64,000 nucleotides of DNA from Buxus sempervirens (taxonomy: Eukaryota > Streptophyta > Magnoliopsida > Buxales > Buxaceae): the NCBI GenBank assembly GCA_947561395.2, contig OX387188.1, positions 9,656,150 to 9,720,149 on the forward strand, given 5' to 3'. Of the stretch, positions 62,656-64,000 are shown piece by piece (the stretch's first letter is position 1; the number at the start of each line of letters is the position of its first letter). A model generated the notes under the pieces. It saw only the letters and a list, made by a program, of their open reading frames with translations. It had not been told where the DNA came from and ran no database searches. The translations under genes and the position numbers were made by a program.

Positions 62656-64000
62656 GCAGTCCCTCTTTGCCGGAGTCACCTTGGGGATGAACGGCAAAGA
62701 AAAAGAAGAACCTTGTTTTTGCGCCTTGCACTTCTGTCGTCATGATTGACGAGCTTAAATCCTTTTGATTTTCAAAGCAGTGGAAATATGAAATGATTTC
62801 CACTAAGATTTCGAAGTTTGCTCACCCCCTTCGGGCTTCTCAGAGCAACTTCTAATTTTGATTTAGATTAAAAAGGATGGGGTTGGACTTAAGCTCATCA
62901 ACCCGTTTCGACGTTGATGCGAGGCACTCAACAGTTTTCTCTTTCTCTTGTTTGTTCCATTACAGCTTTTAGGTGACTCCAGATTTCAGATTTGGGATTT
63001 GATTTCAGATTTCAGATTTTTAGACTTGGGACTTTTGAGGATAGTTTTTTTTTTTTTTTTTTTAAGGGTTTGGATTAAGGACTGGAAGGAACGAAGAATG
63101 AGGGGATGCTCTTGGCGAGGAGGTGCTCTCAGCGCTGCTCGGTGCCTCAAGGGAGCCCACACACCTGTCCTACTCTATTTACAAAAGTGGGAAATGAAAA
63201 ATTTACAAATGGGGCCATCATGCCCGAAGATTTCTTCTTTTTGTCTTCTTCTTCTTCAGAGGTTCTTTGTCTCTTTCGGCTTTTCCAGAGGGGAGGGTGC
63301 TTCTGTCAGTCCCCGTTTTAATAAGGTAGGGGTTTCCCAGTTCGAAGTAACTCCACTGGGGATTGGTGGGAGTCCCTGCCATCTCACTTTTTTGCATGAC
63401 TCAGCTCCTTCTTGTCGAGCATGAGTTGATCGGCCTTCTGGCTCTCGTCTTTCTGAGTGGAGGCCCTCCCTGTTCTGAGGAGGAGATCATCATTTAAGCA
63501 AAATTGGGGCTTCTTTTGAAAGGACCGTTCCACTGAGGATTTGCGGAAACCTTCTTGCATTTGTCTTTCTTTTGCAAAACCAACCTCTTCAGACTGGGCA
63601 TGGTCTTGACATACCGCTTCAGGTTTCTTGGACATTCTGCTGTGGAAAAGAGTCAGCTTTAGGGACAAAGGAAGTCTTTGCCATTCCCCCTGCCGGCATA
63701 TTACCGCATCGGCTTTCCACTGTCTTGCCTTTCTTTTGTTCTTGGCTTCTTGACATTTCTTGACTCCTGGTTCTTTTGCCTTGCCTGGGCCTACAAAATT
63801 CTCACAAAGCAGTGAGGTATCTGAAATTTGAACAAAGGTAAGCATCCGCGGTTTACTTGCTTTTAATGTGTATGCCAGTGCACATGACTGAAATGACACA
63901 ATTTTCAAAAGTTTTTTTTTTTTTGGAAAATTGTACAAGTGATTTTAAAAGAGAGGCGAGACCAACGGTCATGGTGAATTGCCTTGTTAGCTCGAGGTGT
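62656..64000 (-). mobile_element. Presumed internal 3' region of a family B element
   Basis: On the minus strand it leads into the B3 LTR through a purine-rich tract. No retroviral domain is recognisable. A 184-codon minus-strand frame (63938-63384, Lys/Glu-rich, with KKKKLLKIVSF) and a 158-codon plus-strand frame (62948-63424) are open, but neither resembles a family I know and both include low-complexity stretches (poly-T at 63045-63063; poly-T at 63910). Tat-type elements often have long non-coding 3' regions, which fits. The rest lies outside the window. Confidence 0.5.

Noticed and set aside
63384-63938. 184-codon minus-strand frame as a host gene
   Set aside because: No recognisable domain, no intron-exon evidence, and position next to a polypurine-like tract and LTR; kept only as part of the presumed internal region.

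Overview
The window is intergenic DNA from a seed plant, most likely a dicot with a large, repeat-rich genome. It is AT-rich, and almost every base that can be assigned belongs to LTR retrotransposons nested in one another. I found no host protein-coding gene and no tRNA. The only rRNA-like sequence is the 5S-derived domain inside a Cassandra-type TRIM. The species cannot be named from the sequence.

Layout. 1-2767 is unassigned AT/CT-rich DNA. 2768-28683 is a stack of solo or broken LTRs. A minus-strand LTR (2768-4500, continuing 13922-14188) holds a plus LTR (4501-13921). That one holds a plus solo LTR (5869-11308, TSD TTTGT), which holds a minus solo LTR (7714-10253, TSD GAACT). Next, a plus LTR starting at 14189 holds a 'family B' solo LTR (14482-23975, TSD TGTAT). 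The family B LTR holds two more solo LTRs (16431-20213, TSD GGGAC; and 21024-23856). The first of these carries a complete Cassandra TRIM (17867-18599). 24834-28683 is a tail-to-tail pair of related LTRs.

28684-56010 is 'family A', a Tat/Ogre-type Ty3 element in tandem form: LTR, internal, LTR, internal. The first internal region has decayed gag-pro-pol with a 1068-bp in-frame deletion across RT/RNase H and a mutated integrase. Its 3' region contains an antisense ORF remnant and is split by a family B solo LTR (41068-44410, TSD CTTAT). The second internal region keeps the full RT with YVDD but is cut in its second RNase H by a SIRE-type Copia element (56011-59258). That Copia element is a gag-to-RNase H deletion derivative. 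It is itself cut by a minus-strand family B LTR (59259-62655), whose internal region runs off the right edge.

The most unusual signal is a set of hairpin arrays in these LTRs. Short perfect or near-perfect inverted repeats (7-14 bp stems, mostly 6-7 nt loops) cluster upstream and downstream of the TATA box. Array positions and some loop sequences (AACTCAG, GCATCAT, TGGATT) recur, while the stem sequence changes between copies and families. Family A, family B and the Copia LTR share this design. The chromovirus-like LTRs carry related palindromes and a separate stem-loop with compensatory changes near their 3' ends. I know of no description of this pattern.
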